A stretch of 64,000 bases of DNA from Fervidobacterium nodosum Rt17-B1 (GCF_000017545.1 NC_009718.1:1116001-1180000), one strand, 5' to 3'; counted from the first letter of the stretch, positions 17,095 to 25,767 are shown. Numbers and translations are program-made. The notes: a model not told the origin generated them from the sequence alone.

Positions 17095-17171
17095 TGGGGT
17101 GGCTAGAGGGATTTGAACCCTCGACCACCTGATCCACAGTCAGGCGCTCTGCCAGCTGAGCTATAGCCACC
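17095..17171 (-). tRNA. tRNA-His (anticodon GTG)
   Basis: Acceptor GTGGCTA/TAGCCAC with the extra G at -1 facing C73, the identity element of tRNA-His. Anticodon loop CTGTGGA; CCA encoded. Confidence 0.95.
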
Positions 17172-17205
17172 ACAAATAATCTTACTATTAATTTTTTGAA
17201 TCTTC

Positions 17206-17282
17206 TGGCGCGGCCGGCGGGACTCGAACCCACAACCCTCGGATTAGAAGTCCGATGCTCTATCCTGTTGAGCTACGGCCGC
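17206..17282 (-). tRNA. tRNA-Arg (anticodon TCT)
   Basis: Acceptor GCGGCCG/CGGCCGC, anticodon loop CTTCTAA, CCA encoded. The second arginine tRNA of the cluster, reading AGA/AGG. Confidence 0.95.
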
Positions 17283-17309
17283 TGCCTGAAATCTAAAAAT
17301 TAAAAAAAT

Positions 17310-17385
<76 letters not shown>

Positions 17386-17388
17386 AAC

Positions 17389-17465
17389 TGGTCGGGGCGA
17401 CTGGGCTTGAACCAGCGACCTCCGGTTCCCAAGACCGGCGCGCTCGCCAACTGCGCTACGCCCCG
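17389..17465 (-). tRNA. tRNA-Pro (anticodon TGG)
   Basis: Acceptor CGGGGCG/CGCCCCG, anticodon loop CTTGGGA, CCA encoded. First gene of the five-tRNA transcript; only 3 nt separate it from tRNA-Gly. Confidence 0.95.
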
Positions 17466-17484
17466 ATTACCAAGACCGTGAGTT

Positions 17485-17513
17485 ATTATAACATGTGCTT
17501 ATTAGCATGTCAA
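17485..17513 (-). promoter_or_regulatory. Consensus promoter of the five-tRNA operon
   Basis: On the minus strand: TTGACA (17508-17513), exactly 17 nt, TATAAT (17485-17490) with a TGT extension. It starts transcription just ahead of tRNA-Pro. Confidence 0.92.
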
Positions 17514-17573
17514 GTATCAGAGTGTGAAACATTAAAGTTAAAATTGTATTTATTCCATTTTTAGTTATTTCGA

Positions 17574-17912
17574 TTATTCTCCGCCTTCTTTTGGAATGAC
17601 ACATATAAATGATGCTTCTGTATTTCCATTATTTTGAAATTGATGTTCTTCGTTTGGTTCAACAAAAACATATGAACCTTTTGTGACTCTTTGCTTACCG
17701 TCTTTTCTTATAACATCTATTTCCCCTTCAACTATAAATACTTCATGTTCCCATGGATGTGTATGATAAGGTGTTGCTGCACCGGGTTTTAACGTAAACA
17801 ATCTCATAACAAAATTTGGTGCACCATCCCTTGGACCTATCAAAACACGTTTTAATATCTGGCCACCATTAATTTCTTGTGGTTGCATTTCGTTGATGTT
17901 TCCTATCTTCAT
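17574..17912 (-). CDS. Small manganese-type cupin (TM1459-like)
   Basis: A 112-residue single cupin barrel. Metal ligands H50, H52, H56 and H90 are in HTHPWEHEVF and NEEHQF, all histidine as in T. maritima TM1459, which it resembles along its whole length (from memory). TM1459 binds manganese and shows dioxygenase-like activity with artificial substrates; the natural role is unknown. The start overlaps the jag gene by 44 nt, with weak GGGGG and AGGA sites upstream. Last gene of the rpmH operon. Confidence 0.85.
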   Translation of the reverse strand: MKIGNINEMQPQEINGGQILKRVLIGPRDGAPNFVMRLFTLKPGAATPYHTHPWEHEVFIVEGEIDVIRKDGKQRVTKGSYVFVEPNEEHQFQNNGNTEASFICVIPKEGGE

Positions 17913-18549
17913 TCCTGTGCGCCCCCTTTCTCTTTTCTATAACAACGTACCTGTAAGGTTCTAAACCTTCAGAATATGTGTGTATATCAGAATACTTCTT
18001 GGCTATCTCATGGACAATCTTTCTCTCAAAAGCAAACATTGGGTCAAGTTTGACCTTTCCAATCTTCCTTACTTTCTCAATTGCATGTTCAACTATCTGC
18101 TTAAGTTGCTCTCTTCTTTTTTCTCTGTAGTTACCAGCGTCGATAATTACCGTAACCTTTGTATCTGTTATTCTATTTAAGAATATATTCGCCAAATGTT
18201 GAAGAGCACCCAAACCTTTACCGTGCTTACCGATAATTTTTCCAATCTCTTCGCTGTGACATGAAGCAAGAAATGTTTTTCCCCTACTTGTGACTTCAAT
18301 AAAATAATCAATACCGAAGTATTTAAATATATTCTCCAAAAAGTCTTTTAATTTTCTCTCGTAATACTTATTTGTAATAGTTATTTCCGCAACAGCGTCA
18401 CGTGCAAACAAACCAAATATACCGTGTGTTCCCTTATCAATAACGTTTACCTCGTACTCACCTTCCAAAACATCATAGTCAATCTTAAACTGCTCAAGAA
18501 TATCATCCACTGTCTTTCCAATGTAGTTTAATCTCTTCAAGTCTATCAC
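17869..18549 (-). CDS. jag: Jag/KhpB-type RNA-binding protein
   Basis: 226 residues: an N-terminal Jag-N domain (about 5-60), a KH domain with GKIIGKHGKGLGALQ (about residues 95-109), and an R3H domain near the C-terminus (FERKIVHEIA then EPYRYVVIEKRKG). It binds RNA and is linked to cell-envelope and division control in Gram-positives (family knowledge). It lies downstream of yidC, the classical place. GTG 18549 is listed, but GAGGTG spacing fits TTG 18540 better, which would remove 3 residues. The last 15 or so residues overlap the cupin gene. Confidence 0.92.
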   Translation of the reverse strand: MIDLKRLNYIGKTVDDILEQFKIDYDVLEGEYEVNVIDKGTHGIFGLFARDAVAEITITNKYYERKLKDFLENIFKYFGIDYFIEVTSRGKTFLASCHSEEIGKIIGKHGKGLGALQHLANIFLNRITDTKVTVIIDAGNYREKRREQLKQIVEHAIEKVRKIGKVKLDPMFAFERKIVHEIAKKYSDIHTYSEGLEPYRYVVIEKRKGAHRNEDRKHQRNATTRN

Positions 18550-18550
18550 C

Positions 18551-18580
18551 TCACACTTTCTCCATTCACACTTTCTCCAT
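18551..18580. repeat. Two exact tandem copies of a 15-bp unit
   Basis: TCACACTTTCTCCAT twice, directly upstream of jag and downstream of yidC. It duplicates a GGAG-containing segment on the coding strand. Confidence 0.9.
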
Positions 18581-18624
18581 CCAGTTCAACTAACCACATC
18601 ATATTTTACAAGAAAATAAATTTA

Positions 18625-19971
18625 TTATTTTTTCTTCGGCCTTATTCCCCAAAGTTCGTGTTGTGTTAAACCTTGTATTTTGTATCGCTTGTAAATGTAG
18701 AATGTTATAACAAGTTGAATGATAGAGTTCATCGTCCAGTACAAGAATATACCACTTGGCAAGTTAATAAAGAAGAATGGGAATATGGCACCCATTATTA
18801 TCTGCTGCCATGCCGTTCTTGAATCTTGGCTTGTTATAAGCGCGAGGTAATAGGATGTTAGAATAGTGATAATAAGGAACAACCAGTTTGCTCCCCAACC
18901 ACCTGCTGAGAGGTCCTTCCAAATCAAAAATCCACCCGAAACAGAGAAAAGTTCTTGATAACTTTGGATAACACCGTAAAGGAGCATAAAAATTGGTAAT
19001 TGTATGAGCAACATCAAACAACCACTCGATGGATTTATCTTATTCTCTTTGTAAAGCTTCATGAGCTCTTCTTGCTGTTTCTGAGGATCCTTATATTTTT
19101 TCTTTATAGCTTCAACAGCTGGTTGGAGTTTCCTCATTTGAATCATCTGTTTTGTCTGCGCATGGTAGAATGGATACAATATTAACCTTACAATTATCGT
19201 AAAGACTATAATCGTCAATCCAAAATTTCTTGTAAATGTGTTTATCCAATTGAAAAACTCGGTAAGTCCATCGGCAATGAAACTGTACCATGTACCAACA
19301 CCAGGAATTGTTTTGATAAGTTCTATAAGCCTTCCACTATCTTCTCCAAAAACATGCTTTAAAACTGTCTTCTTGTAAGGTCCCATATAAACAAAGAACT
19401 CTAAGCTATTCCCTACAACCTTTGTACCATCTAACTTACCGGAAAATTTTACAATCGAAGCGTAATCTTTATCAGGTCTAAAAGAAACAAAGAAGTTCAT
19501 AGCGGATCTAACCGTATCATTTGACCATATCAATGGAAGCGCAATTTTTACTGAATCTGGTGATTCAATCTTTACCTTATAAGAATACGTTATAAGTTTA
19601 TCATCAAATATATAGGTTTTTTTCAGCCGATTTGGATAATCAAAAGTTATCTGTAATGATTTATAACTATCTTTCTCTGCCTTTTCACCATAATTTATAG
19701 TATATGTAGGTGTGCCTTCTGAAATCTCAATATTATTCTCATTATAAATATCAAAACCATCGTTATCGTTAACATAAAACAAAAACGCTCTACCAAGAAG
19801 GTGAGAAACTTTAGAAAGATTACCATCTTTTCCTATTTCAATTTGTAAATACTTACTTGTAACAACAATAGAGTCAACACGTTCTTCCACAAAAATACTA
19901 GAAAATCCAACGCCCCCGATTAATATCCCCAACAGTACAAATAACAAAAAAACGACGGTTGATTTTTTCAA
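18625..19971 (-). CDS. yidC: Membrane protein insertase YidC
   Basis: 448 residues. An N-terminal membrane anchor (about 5-25) is followed by a periplasmic beta-rich domain (about 30-225). The conserved five-helix insertase core runs from about 240 to the end, with the RLILYPFYHAQTKQMIQMRKLQP hairpin region, the GCLMLLIQLPIF motif, and a basic C-terminal tail. It inserts proteins into the inner membrane with or without SecYEG. The start lies 2 nt from the yidD stop, so the genes are coupled. The two-domain layout is the Gram-negative type, fitting a bacterium with an outer sheath. Confidence 0.97.
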   Translation of the reverse strand: MKKSTVVFLLFVLLGILIGGVGFSSIFVEERVDSIVVTSKYLQIEIGKDGNLSKVSHLLGRAFLFYVNDNDGFDIYNENNIEISEGTPTYTINYGEKAEKDSYKSLQITFDYPNRLKKTYIFDDKLITYSYKVKIESPDSVKIALPLIWSNDTVRSAMNFFVSFRPDKDYASIVKFSGKLDGTKVVGNSLEFFVYMGPYKKTVLKHVFGEDSGRLIELIKTIPGVGTWYSFIADGLTEFFNWINTFTRNFGLTIIVFTIIVRLILYPFYHAQTKQMIQMRKLQPAVEAIKKKYKDPQKQQEELMKLYKENKINPSSGCLMLLIQLPIFMLLYGVIQSYQELFSVSGGFLIWKDLSAGGWGANWLFLIITILTSYYLALITSQDSRTAWQQIIMGAIFPFFFINLPSGIFLYWTMNSIIQLVITFYIYKRYKIQGLTQHELWGIRPKKK

Positions 19972-19973
19972 TT

Positions 19974-20234
19974 TTACCGCCTCCTTAGACTATTATTTGA
20001 TTTTTTAAAAAGGTAAAATTCAGTAGGAACTGGATCATGTCCACCTTTTGAAATGGGGTTACAACGAAGAACACGCCAGAAACCCAGGAGCAAACCCTTA
20101 AGAATACCAAAACGTTCCACTGCCTGATAAGTGTAAGTGGAACATGTTGGTTCAAATCTGCATGTTGGTGGTTTAAGTGGTGAAATATACTTTTGGTAAA
20201 ATCTAATCAACTTAAGTATTACTTTCCGCATCAA
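19974..20234 (-). CDS. yidD: Membrane protein insertion efficiency factor YidD
   Basis: 86 residues with the family blocks [25 protein letters not shown] (conserved cysteines) and GGHDPVP. It helps YidC-dependent insertion at the inner face of the membrane. Its start overlaps the rnpA end by 23 nt, the common arrangement. Confidence 0.96.
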   Translation of the reverse strand: MMRKVILKLIRFYQKYISPLKPPTCRFEPTCSTYTYQAVERFGILKGLLLGFWRVLRCNPISKGGHDPVPTEFYLFKKSNNSLRRR

Positions 20235-20616
20235 TTATCCTCTCAAAAACGTTCAATAGTGAACTGCAAATACTCCGGTAATCTGCTTTATCAAACTTTT
20301 CCGACAAATTCTTCCTTGCAATAATGAGAAAGTCAAAACCTTTGGAAATATTATACTTATTTGTCCTGAAACATTCTCTTACCCATCTTCGCAATTTATT
20401 TCTCCGGTTCGCTTTCCCAAACTTCTTCTTTACAGAAATAGCTATCCTACTGTAATCAAGTCCATTTTTTCTGTAAATAATAACAAAATACTCATTCTGT
20501 ACGGACTTACCTTCTTTAAATAAAAGGGTTATATCTCTCCTGAGTTTCAGGCGTTCTTTTTTCCTGAAAGTATATCTTCTTACTTCTTTAGGTTCTATCA
20601 AACTGTGAGTCTCCAT
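20212..20616 (-). CDS. rnpA: Ribonuclease P protein component
   Basis: A 134-residue basic protein that assists the RNase P RNA in 5' maturation of tRNAs. The RNR signature is [13 protein letters not shown], preceded by the [19 protein letters not shown] block. It overlaps rpmH by 19 nt, so the first 6 residues are coded in the end of rpmH in another frame. The N-terminus is about 15 residues longer than the T. maritima protein (from memory). Confidence 0.96.
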   Translation of the reverse strand: METHSLIEPKEVRRYTFRKKERLKLRRDITLLFKEGKSVQNEYFVIIYRKNGLDYSRIAISVKKKFGKANRRNKLRRWVRECFRTNKYNISKGFDFLIIARKNLSEKFDKADYRSICSSLLNVFERIIDAESNT

Positions 20617-20732
20617 CTACCTGTTCTTCTTCTGTTTCTAAGAACTTTTCTTCCGCCTGGTGTAGACTTTCTCGCCAAAAATCCGTGTGTTCTTTTTCTC
20701 TTTCTTTGTGAAGGTTGGTATGTTCTCTTCAT
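20598..20732 (-). CDS. rpmH: 50S ribosomal protein L34
   Basis: 44 residues, [18 protein letters not shown] through [11 protein letters not shown], an exact family pattern. ATG at 20730-20732 follows AAAGGAGG. First gene of rpmH-rnpA-yidD-yidC-jag-cupin. No dnaA or origin boxes were noticed upstream; tRNA genes lie there instead, so this is not visibly an oriC locus. Confidence 0.97.
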   Translation of the reverse strand: MKRTYQPSQRKRKRTHGFLARKSTPGGRKVLRNRRRTGRWRLTV

Positions 20733-20878
20733 AACTCTTTCCTCCTTTTCTTTTCCAAAATCTGATGTAGTATTATTTCTTTGGATTTTAAAAATCGGAC
20801 TATAAGAAATTATATCAAAAAATTCAATAACTGCAATATACAAGTTGAAATAATTATGTTATATATTAAAAAAACAAC

Positions 20879-20954
20879 TGGTGGCCAGGGACGGAATCGA
20901 ACCGTCGACACGTGGATTTTCAGTCCACTGCTCTACCAACTGAGCTACCTGGCC
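20879..20954 (-). tRNA. tRNA-Phe (anticodon GAA)
   Basis: Acceptor GGCCAGG/CCTGGCC, anticodon loop CTGAAAA, T-loop TTCGATT, CCA encoded. Last of the three-tRNA transcript, 146 nt before rpmH. Confidence 0.95.
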
Positions 20955-21014
20955 ACCTGTAATATGCTTTATATGTTTTTATCCTTTAATCGCTTCAATT
21001 TATTTTCTTTCATT

Positions 21015-21089
21015 TGGTGGGTGCGGCAGGACTTGAACCTACGACCTTCTGCTCGTAAGGCAGACGCTCTCCCTCTGAGCTACGCACCC
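21015..21089 (-). tRNA. tRNA-Val (anticodon TAC)
   Basis: Acceptor GGGTGCG/CGCACCC, anticodon loop CTTACGA, CCA encoded. Confidence 0.95.
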
Positions 21090-21123
21090 ACTCTGCTTTC
21101 ATAACTTTCTTTTTAGAAAAATC

Positions 21124-21199
21124 TGGCGCCCCCAACGGGATTCGAACCCGTGCCGCTGGCTTGAAAGGCCAGTGTCCTAGACCGCTAGACGATGGGGGC
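21124..21199 (-). tRNA. tRNA-Glu (anticodon TTC)
   Basis: Acceptor GCCCCCA/TGGGGGC, anticodon loop CTTTCAA, CCA encoded. First of the three-tRNA transcript; a 7-bp leader hairpin (CTTCATG/CATGAAG) precedes it. Confidence 0.95.
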
Positions 21200-21244
21200 G
21201 TTACTATTTTCTTCATGTTCCCATGAAGTGAGTAACCGTTACCT

Positions 21245-21272
21245 ATGATACCAAAGAAAAATTTTTTGTCAA
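21245..21272 (-). promoter_or_regulatory. Promoter of the three-tRNA operon
   Basis: On the minus strand: TTGACA (21267-21272), 16 nt, TATCAT (21245-21250) with a TGG extension. Confidence 0.85.
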
Positions 21273-21352
21273 GTAGTTTATATAAATTATGTATGAAAAA
21301 AGATAGTTAACTTTGAGTTACAGCTAATCGCAAAAGCTCTTAAATTATTGAA

Positions 21353-21841
21353 TTAATCGATATTTCGGATCATATGCCTATATATCCCGGGTTCGGAGTT
21401 CTCAATTTCTATCGCATCTACAGTTTTCTTGTAGTAATCAACTGGTCCAGCATCTCCGATAACTGCATAGGCGTATCCAACATTGAACATGTCATATAAA
21501 CAAGCAAGTAGTAATGCTGTACCGATACCTTTTCCTCGATAATCTGGGTCAACCCCTGTGGGGCCAAAAAATCCACGCATGGTTGCATCATAGCAAGCAA
21601 AACCAATAATTTTGTTTTCTTTATTTGTATCGATAGCTATAAACGATGATATGGGTTTGTTGGAAAACGTCATATCCGTTTCGCTTGCCCAATGATTTCC
21701 AAACTTTTTCCTTACCCACTCTACCACGAAATACTTTTCTGGTCCTATGGGGCGTTTGATTTCTATTCCTTGAGCTTTTAGTTTTTCTATTATGGGCGCC
21801 AATTTTGGTAATTCGTACAACTTTACGAGTAAATCCGGCAT
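21353..21841 (-). CDS. GNAT-family acetyltransferase
   Basis: 162 residues with the acetyl-CoA-binding motif GVDPDYRGKGIGTALL (motif A, about residues 96-111) and a C-terminal AGPVDYYKKT block. It would transfer an acetyl group from acetyl-CoA to an amine; the substrate is not predictable. It lies 31 nt downstream of the TauE-like gene and is probably third in an operon with it and the VIT1-like gene. Confidence 0.85.
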   Translation of the reverse strand: MPDLLVKLYELPKLAPIIEKLKAQGIEIKRPIGPEKYFVVEWVRKKFGNHWASETDMTFSNKPISSFIAIDTNKENKIIGFACYDATMRGFFGPTGVDPDYRGKGIGTALLLACLYDMFNVGYAYAVIGDAGPVDYYKKTVDAIEIENSEPGIYRHMIRNID

Positions 21842-21872
21842 AACATCACCTCGCTTGGTTTAAAAATAAATA

Positions 21873-22640
21873 TCAAATCATATCAGCGATAATTCTTACG
21901 AATAAAATTACCAGTACTGCCAACATTATCGGTTTTATAACCTTCGAACCTTTCTTAAGCGCAAGACCAGAACCAAGCCAATTACCAACTATACCAAATA
22001 AAGCAGCCGGAAGTCCAAGTGAATAAATCACTTTACCGCCAAAAATAAATGTTACAAGAGCCCCTATATTTGAAGCCAGATTTACAATCTTTGCCGTTCC
22101 AGAAGCAGATACATGGTCTATTGACAATATTGAAACGTACAAAATTATAAGAAAAGTACCCGTCCCAGGTCCAAAAAAACCATCGTATGTTCCAATTGAT
22201 AAGCCTATTAGAAAAGACATTATATAAGTTCTAACACTTTTGAAATTGATTTGTTTTTCAACTGATTGTTCATTTTTTCGCCCAAAAAATACAAATAAAG
22301 CCGCCAAAGGTATTAAAATAGTCAATATTATTTTCAACCTATCTGGAGATAAAAGTAACGCGAGTTTTGCACCAATATACGAACCAATCAGAGAACCGAC
22401 AACGGATGGTAACCCTACAGAGTAAATTATCGCCCTACCTTTTGCATACCTTAGTGTACTAAATATTGTACCAATAGTAGAAGAAAGTTTGTTGGTGCCT
22501 AAAGCATAATGACTTGGAACACCAATGAAAAGATAAGCTGGCAGGGAGATTAAACCTCCACCACCAGCTATTGAATCTACAAATCCAGCCAAAAAAATCA
22601 GTGGAAAAAGTATAAATTTATCAATTAAAGTAAATTGCAA
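21873..22640 (-). CDS. TauE/SafE (TSUP) family membrane transporter
   Basis: 255 residues, about 8 membrane helices, with the duplicated family pattern: AGFVDSIAGGGGLISLPA in the first half and IGTYDGFFGPGTGTFLI in the second. These proteins export sulfite, sulfoacetate or related anions (family knowledge); the specific substrate is unknown. Start ATG 22640 after GAAGGTGA, 34 nt after the VIT1-like gene. Confidence 0.88.
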   Translation of the reverse strand: MQFTLIDKFILFPLIFLAGFVDSIAGGGGLISLPAYLFIGVPSHYALGTNKLSSTIGTIFSTLRYAKGRAIIYSVGLPSVVGSLIGSYIGAKLALLLSPDRLKIILTILIPLAALFVFFGRKNEQSVEKQINFKSVRTYIMSFLIGLSIGTYDGFFGPGTGTFLIILYVSILSIDHVSASGTAKIVNLASNIGALVTFIFGGKVIYSLGLPAALFGIVGNWLGSGLALKKGSKVIKPIMLAVLVILFVRIIADMI

Positions 22641-22674
22641 AATAATTCACCTTCTTTTGTATAACATCAAGAAA

Positions 22675-23499
22675 TCAAACTACAATATTAAAAACAGCTT
22701 TTAGAATCCACCCAATCAAATATGCAACAGTAGCAGATAGGCCGCCTATCATAAGCATCTCAAATCCACCGATAAACCACTTAACACCTGTAACTATCTG
22801 CCTAAGGGCACCAACCGCGAATAACGTTATACCTGTAATTATACACGATATCAAAAATTGATTGTTTGCAAGAAAATTCCATTGTGAAGCAAATACATAG
22901 GCTATAAGTGGCATAAATCCGGCAATTATGAATGCGAAAAATGTAACTAAAGCACTTTTTAGAGGCGAAGAATCATCTTCAAACAACCCAAGTTCTTCGT
23001 GTAACATCGTTTCTACCCATAAATCTTTGTCGCTTGTAATCGCATCGACAAGTTTATCTAATTTTTCGCCAGAAAGCCCTTTTCTTTTGTATATTTCTCT
23101 TATTTCATGCTTTTCGGCCTCAGGCATATGTTCAACTTCCCATCTTTCCCTTTCCCTTTCAGCTGCTAAGTAATCTTTCTCCGATTTTTCTGACAAGTAA
23201 TCTCCAATTGCCATAGAAATACCATCAGCAAATAAATTAGCCAAACCAACGATAAGAGCGACCTTTGGACTTAAATTCGCACCGGCAACACCAGAGATAG
23301 CTGCAAAGGTTGTTACAATACCATCACTTGCACCATAAACTGCTTGACCTATGTACTTACCCTGCTCTGTTTTATGCCAAGGTTCTTTGCCTATTTCATC
23401 AGGTGAATGTAATTTTTTATGTGTTTCCAAATCACCTTTAAAAAAGGCTTCTCTTGCCTTTTCAACACGTGTTTTACGTCTTGAAAAAAACCCAAACAA
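22675..23499 (-). CDS. VIT1/CCC1-family iron or manganese transporter
   Basis: 274 residues. A soluble N-terminal part is followed by a first membrane pair (QAVYGASDGIVTTFAAISGVAGA, LANLFADGISMAIGDYLS). A charged Glu-rich cytoplasmic segment (about 125-180, SEKDYLAAERERERWEVEH) and three C-terminal helices complete it. The Glu-rich segment matches the metal-binding domain of VIT1-type Fe2+/Mn2+ exporters (family knowledge). The start is TTG 23499: the GGGGGAAG site lies just upstream, inside the longer open frame that begins at 23517. First gene of its operon. Confidence 0.87.
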   Translation of the reverse strand: MFGFFSRRKTRVEKAREAFFKGDLETHKKLHSPDEIGKEPWHKTEQGKYIGQAVYGASDGIVTTFAAISGVAGANLSPKVALIVGLANLFADGISMAIGDYLSEKSEKDYLAAERERERWEVEHMPEAEKHEIREIYKRKGLSGEKLDKLVDAITSDKDLWVETMLHEELGLFEDDSSPLKSALVTFFAFIIAGFMPLIAYVFASQWNFLANNQFLISCIITGITLFAVGALRQIVTGVKWFIGGFEMLMIGGLSATVAYLIGWILKAVFNIVV

Positions 23500-23559
23500 T
23501 GTTCTTCCCCCTTTCACAGATAAATTTCAATAACCGGATAAATTAATCAGGCCAATTAA

Positions 23560-23565
23560 ATTATA
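23560..23565 (-). promoter_or_regulatory. Probable extended -10 of the VIT1-like operon
   Basis: TATAAT on the minus strand preceded by TGT; no good -35. Confidence 0.4.
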
Positions 23566-23604
23566 ACATATTATATTCGTGAATTAAGCTGTTCTTACGA
23601 TAAT

Positions 23605-23622
23605 ATGTTTAACGTTACCACA
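23605..23622. promoter_or_regulatory. Degenerate LacI-type operator-like site
   Basis: TTAACGTTACCACA right half identical to the site at 23743, with the CG centre and a poorer left half. It lies 190 nt before the truncated sugar-binding gene. Confidence 0.4.
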
Positions 23623-23742
23623 TTTTTTTGAGATATTCGGCAAAATTCAAAAGATTATATAATTCTTTACTCGTTATTGAGTTCATAAATCAAAAAATAA
23701 CAATAAAATAATTTCGTTTTTTCTACGCTAATGTGGTTAAAT

Positions 23743-23771
23743 TGTGATAACGTTACCACATATGTGGTAAC
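23743..23771. promoter_or_regulatory. Overlapping LacI-type operator and 20-bp palindrome
   Basis: TGTGATAACGTTACCACA (23743-23760) is an 18-bp near-palindrome centred on CG, the LacI-family pattern. It overlaps a perfect 20-bp palindrome (23752-23771) with halves GTTACCACAT/ATGTGGTAAC. It lies 23 nt before a sugar-binding protein start, a normal place for a repressor of sugar uptake. Confidence 0.65.
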
Positions 23772-23794
23772 AAAAACTTTTTCAAGGGTGGAAC

Positions 23795-24094
23795 ATGAAT
23801 ATGAAGAGAACGGTTTTTCTGCTTGTCGCTGCCCTTATGGCGATTTTGGTTTTTGGTGCGCCGTACAATACAACCATCAAAGTTCTTGCTTGGGATGACG
23901 CACTGACACAAGCACTTAAAGAGGGATTGCCTGAGTTCGAGAAAGCCACAGGTATAAAGGTTGTACTTGAATTAATTCCATCCGGAAATTTGCTCCAAAA
24001 AATTGGTGTGAGTGTAGCGCCAGATAAGACAGACTATGACTTAGTAACTGTTGATGAGCCTTTTATAGAAAGAGAAAGTGTGGCAAAACGCTAA
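23795..24094 (+). pseudogene. Truncated sugar ABC transporter substrate-binding protein
   Basis: 99 residues: a signal peptide (MKRTVFLLVAALMAILVFGA) and the first part of a family 1 solute-binding protein (TIKVLAWDDALTQALKEG, FEKATGIKVVLELIPSG, YDLVTVDEPF). Full proteins have about 400 residues, and here the frame stops soon after DEPF. The next 250 nt show no sign of the rest or of permease genes, so a deletion rather than a point stop is likely. GGGTGG site and upstream operators are intact. A short exported peptide could still be made. Confidence 0.8.
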
Positions 24095-24150
24095 TAAGTC
24101 GTCTAGTCTCTTGCCCATATTTGTGTTATCTTTGTAGTATCACACCATTC

Positions 24151-24182
24151 CCACACAATATTTGTAATTGTGTGGTTTTTTT
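24151..24182 (+). terminator. Terminator after truncated binding-protein gene
   Basis: A 9-bp perfect stem (CCACACAAT/ATTGTGTGG) is followed by TTTTTTT. Confidence 0.92.
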
Positions 24183-24255
24183 ATTATAATTGAATAAGTA
24201 AGCGAAAAATATAAATTAAAACCAAAAACATAGACTAATGATTTTAAAAATCATT

Positions 24256-24284
24256 TTGTTTTAAATTGATTTAAGATTTATAAT
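24256..24284 (+). promoter_or_regulatory. Probable promoter of the dipeptidase gene
   Basis: TTGTTT (24256-24261), 17 nt, TATAAT (24279-24284). Confidence 0.6.
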
Positions 24285-24345
24285 AATACTTGTGTAAAAC
24301 CGTGTAAAATCTATAAGGCACATACATGAAAAGGAGGGCTAATAA

Positions 24346-25740
24346 ATGGAAAACATCGATGGAAAAATCAAAGAATTAGTAGATAAGCACTTTGATAGTA
24401 TTTTAAAGGCACTTGATAGGGTTATCGCTATTAGGTCTGTAATGGGAGAGCCGAAGGAAGGAATGCCATTTGGCGAAGGACCGGCAAAAGCTTTGGAAGA
24501 GACATTAGAGATTGCGAAAGAACTTGGTTTTGAACCGGTAAATGTAGACAACTACGCAGGACACGTTGAATATGGTTCGAAAGATGGAAAATACTACGCC
24601 GTGCTTGGTCATTTAGATGTTGTACCTGAAGGAGATTTAGAAAGATGGGAAACAGATCCATACAAATTATCAATTAGAGATGGGAAGATGTACGCAAGGG
24701 GAGTTTCAGACGACAAAGGGCCAAGTATAGGTGCACTATTTGCTTTGAAGATAGCTTCTGAATTGGTTGATAAACCAAAAAATAGAGTAAGAATAATATT
24801 CGGGACAAACGAAGAAAATGGTTCCAAATGTTTGAAATACTACTTTACGAAAGAACCTTATCCTGATGCCGCAGTAACTCCTGATGGTGATTTCCCGCTT
24901 GTTTTTGCAGAAAAAGGTATAGTGACTTATAAAATAAGCAAAAACATGTCTCAGAATTACAGCACAAAAATCGTTGAACTTAAAGCTGGAACAGCGGCAA
25001 ATGTTGTACCAGAAGAATGCATTGCCGTTATCGAAAGTGACAAAGTTAAGGAAATAGCATATGTTGTGGAAAATTACAAAAGCGCCTGCAGATATGAATA
25101 TTCAATTGATGGAAATAAAATAACCATAAAATCGCTTGGGAAATCTGCGCACGGTGCACACCCAGAAGCTGGATTAAACGCTGCAGGTGGTATGTTGGAA
25201 TTACTGTCGAGGCTGGATTTAGGTCCTGAGACAGAGACAATAAGGATGCTTTACGAAAAGCTTGGAAAAGATTATTACGGAATAGGACTTGGTATCTCAG
25301 GTCAGGATGACGTAAGTAGAAAACTAACGTGCAACCTCGGAGTACTGAAATTAGAAAATGGAAAAATCGAAGCAATAATAAATATAAGGCATCCAATATT
25401 CTTTAACGTAGACATGATAACACTCCAAATCAAAGAAGCAATGAAAGGATTTGAAGTTGAACAGATGAGTTACAGCAAACCGCTTTACGTATCAAAAGAC
25501 AGCGACTTAGTTAAAACACTTATGGAAATATACTATTCAGAAACCAAAGACGAAACACAACCACTTGCTATAGGCGGTGGCACATACGCAAGAAGTGTAC
25601 CTTACGGAGTAGCCTATGGTGCTGTTTTCCCAGGCGAAGAAACACACATGCATGAACCAAATGAAAATTGGTCATTAGAATCTTTCAAAAAATTCATTAG
25701 AATATACACCAAATTAATATACAGATGGCTCACAGAATAA
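24346..25740 (+). CDS. pepV: PepV-like dipeptidase (M20 metallopeptidase family)
   Basis: 464 residues, the usual PepV/Sapep length. Zinc-site blocks are LGHLDVVPEGD (about residues 87-97), GVSDDKGPS with the bridging aspartate, and TNEENGSKC with the catalytic glutamate; a late ETHMHEPNE block supplies the last histidine. The large lid insertion typical of PepV fills the middle. It splits dipeptides in the cytoplasm. AGGAGGG precedes the start. Monocistronic: promoter and terminators on both sides. Confidence 0.9.
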   Translation: MENIDGKIKELVDKHFDSILKALDRVIAIRSVMGEPKEGMPFGEGPAKALEETLEIAKELGFEPVNVDNYAGHVEYGSKDGKYYAVLGHLDVVPEGDLERWETDPYKLSIRDGKMYARGVSDDKGPSIGALFALKIASELVDKPKNRVRIIFGTNEENGSKCLKYYFTKEPYPDAAVTPDGDFPLVFAEKGIVTYKISKNMSQNYSTKIVELKAGTAANVVPEECIAVIESDKVKEIAYVVENYKSACRYEYSIDGNKITIKSLGKSAHGAHPEAGLNAAGGMLELLSRLDLGPETETIRMLYEKLGKDYYGIGLGISGQDDVSRKLTCNLGVLKLENGKIEAIINIRHPIFFNVDMITLQIKEAMKGFEVEQMSYSKPLYVSKDSDLVKTLMEIYYSETKDETQPLAIGGGTYARSVPYGVAYGAVFPGEETHMHEPNENWSLESFKKFIRIYTKLIYRWLTE

Positions 25741-25767
25741 GATAAAACATCGACATATCGAAAAACA

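Noticed and set aside
20598..20954. Possible replication origin, because rpmH-rnpA is often beside dnaA
   Set aside because: No dnaA gene and no cluster of DnaA-box-like sequences were seen; tRNA genes occupy the upstream region.
20781..21104. Plus-strand open frame of 107 codons with GQGRNRTVDTW and similar motifs
   Set aside because: It is read across tRNA-Phe and tRNA-Val on the opposite strand; this is a well-known false protein produced by tRNA sequence.
21010..21216. Minus-strand open frame of 68 codons
   Set aside because: It runs through tRNA-Glu and tRNA-Val in the sense direction; the tRNA structures explain the sequence.
24431..24673. Minus-strand open frames opposite the dipeptidase gene
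   Set aside because: Shadows of pepV codon pattern; no initiation signals.
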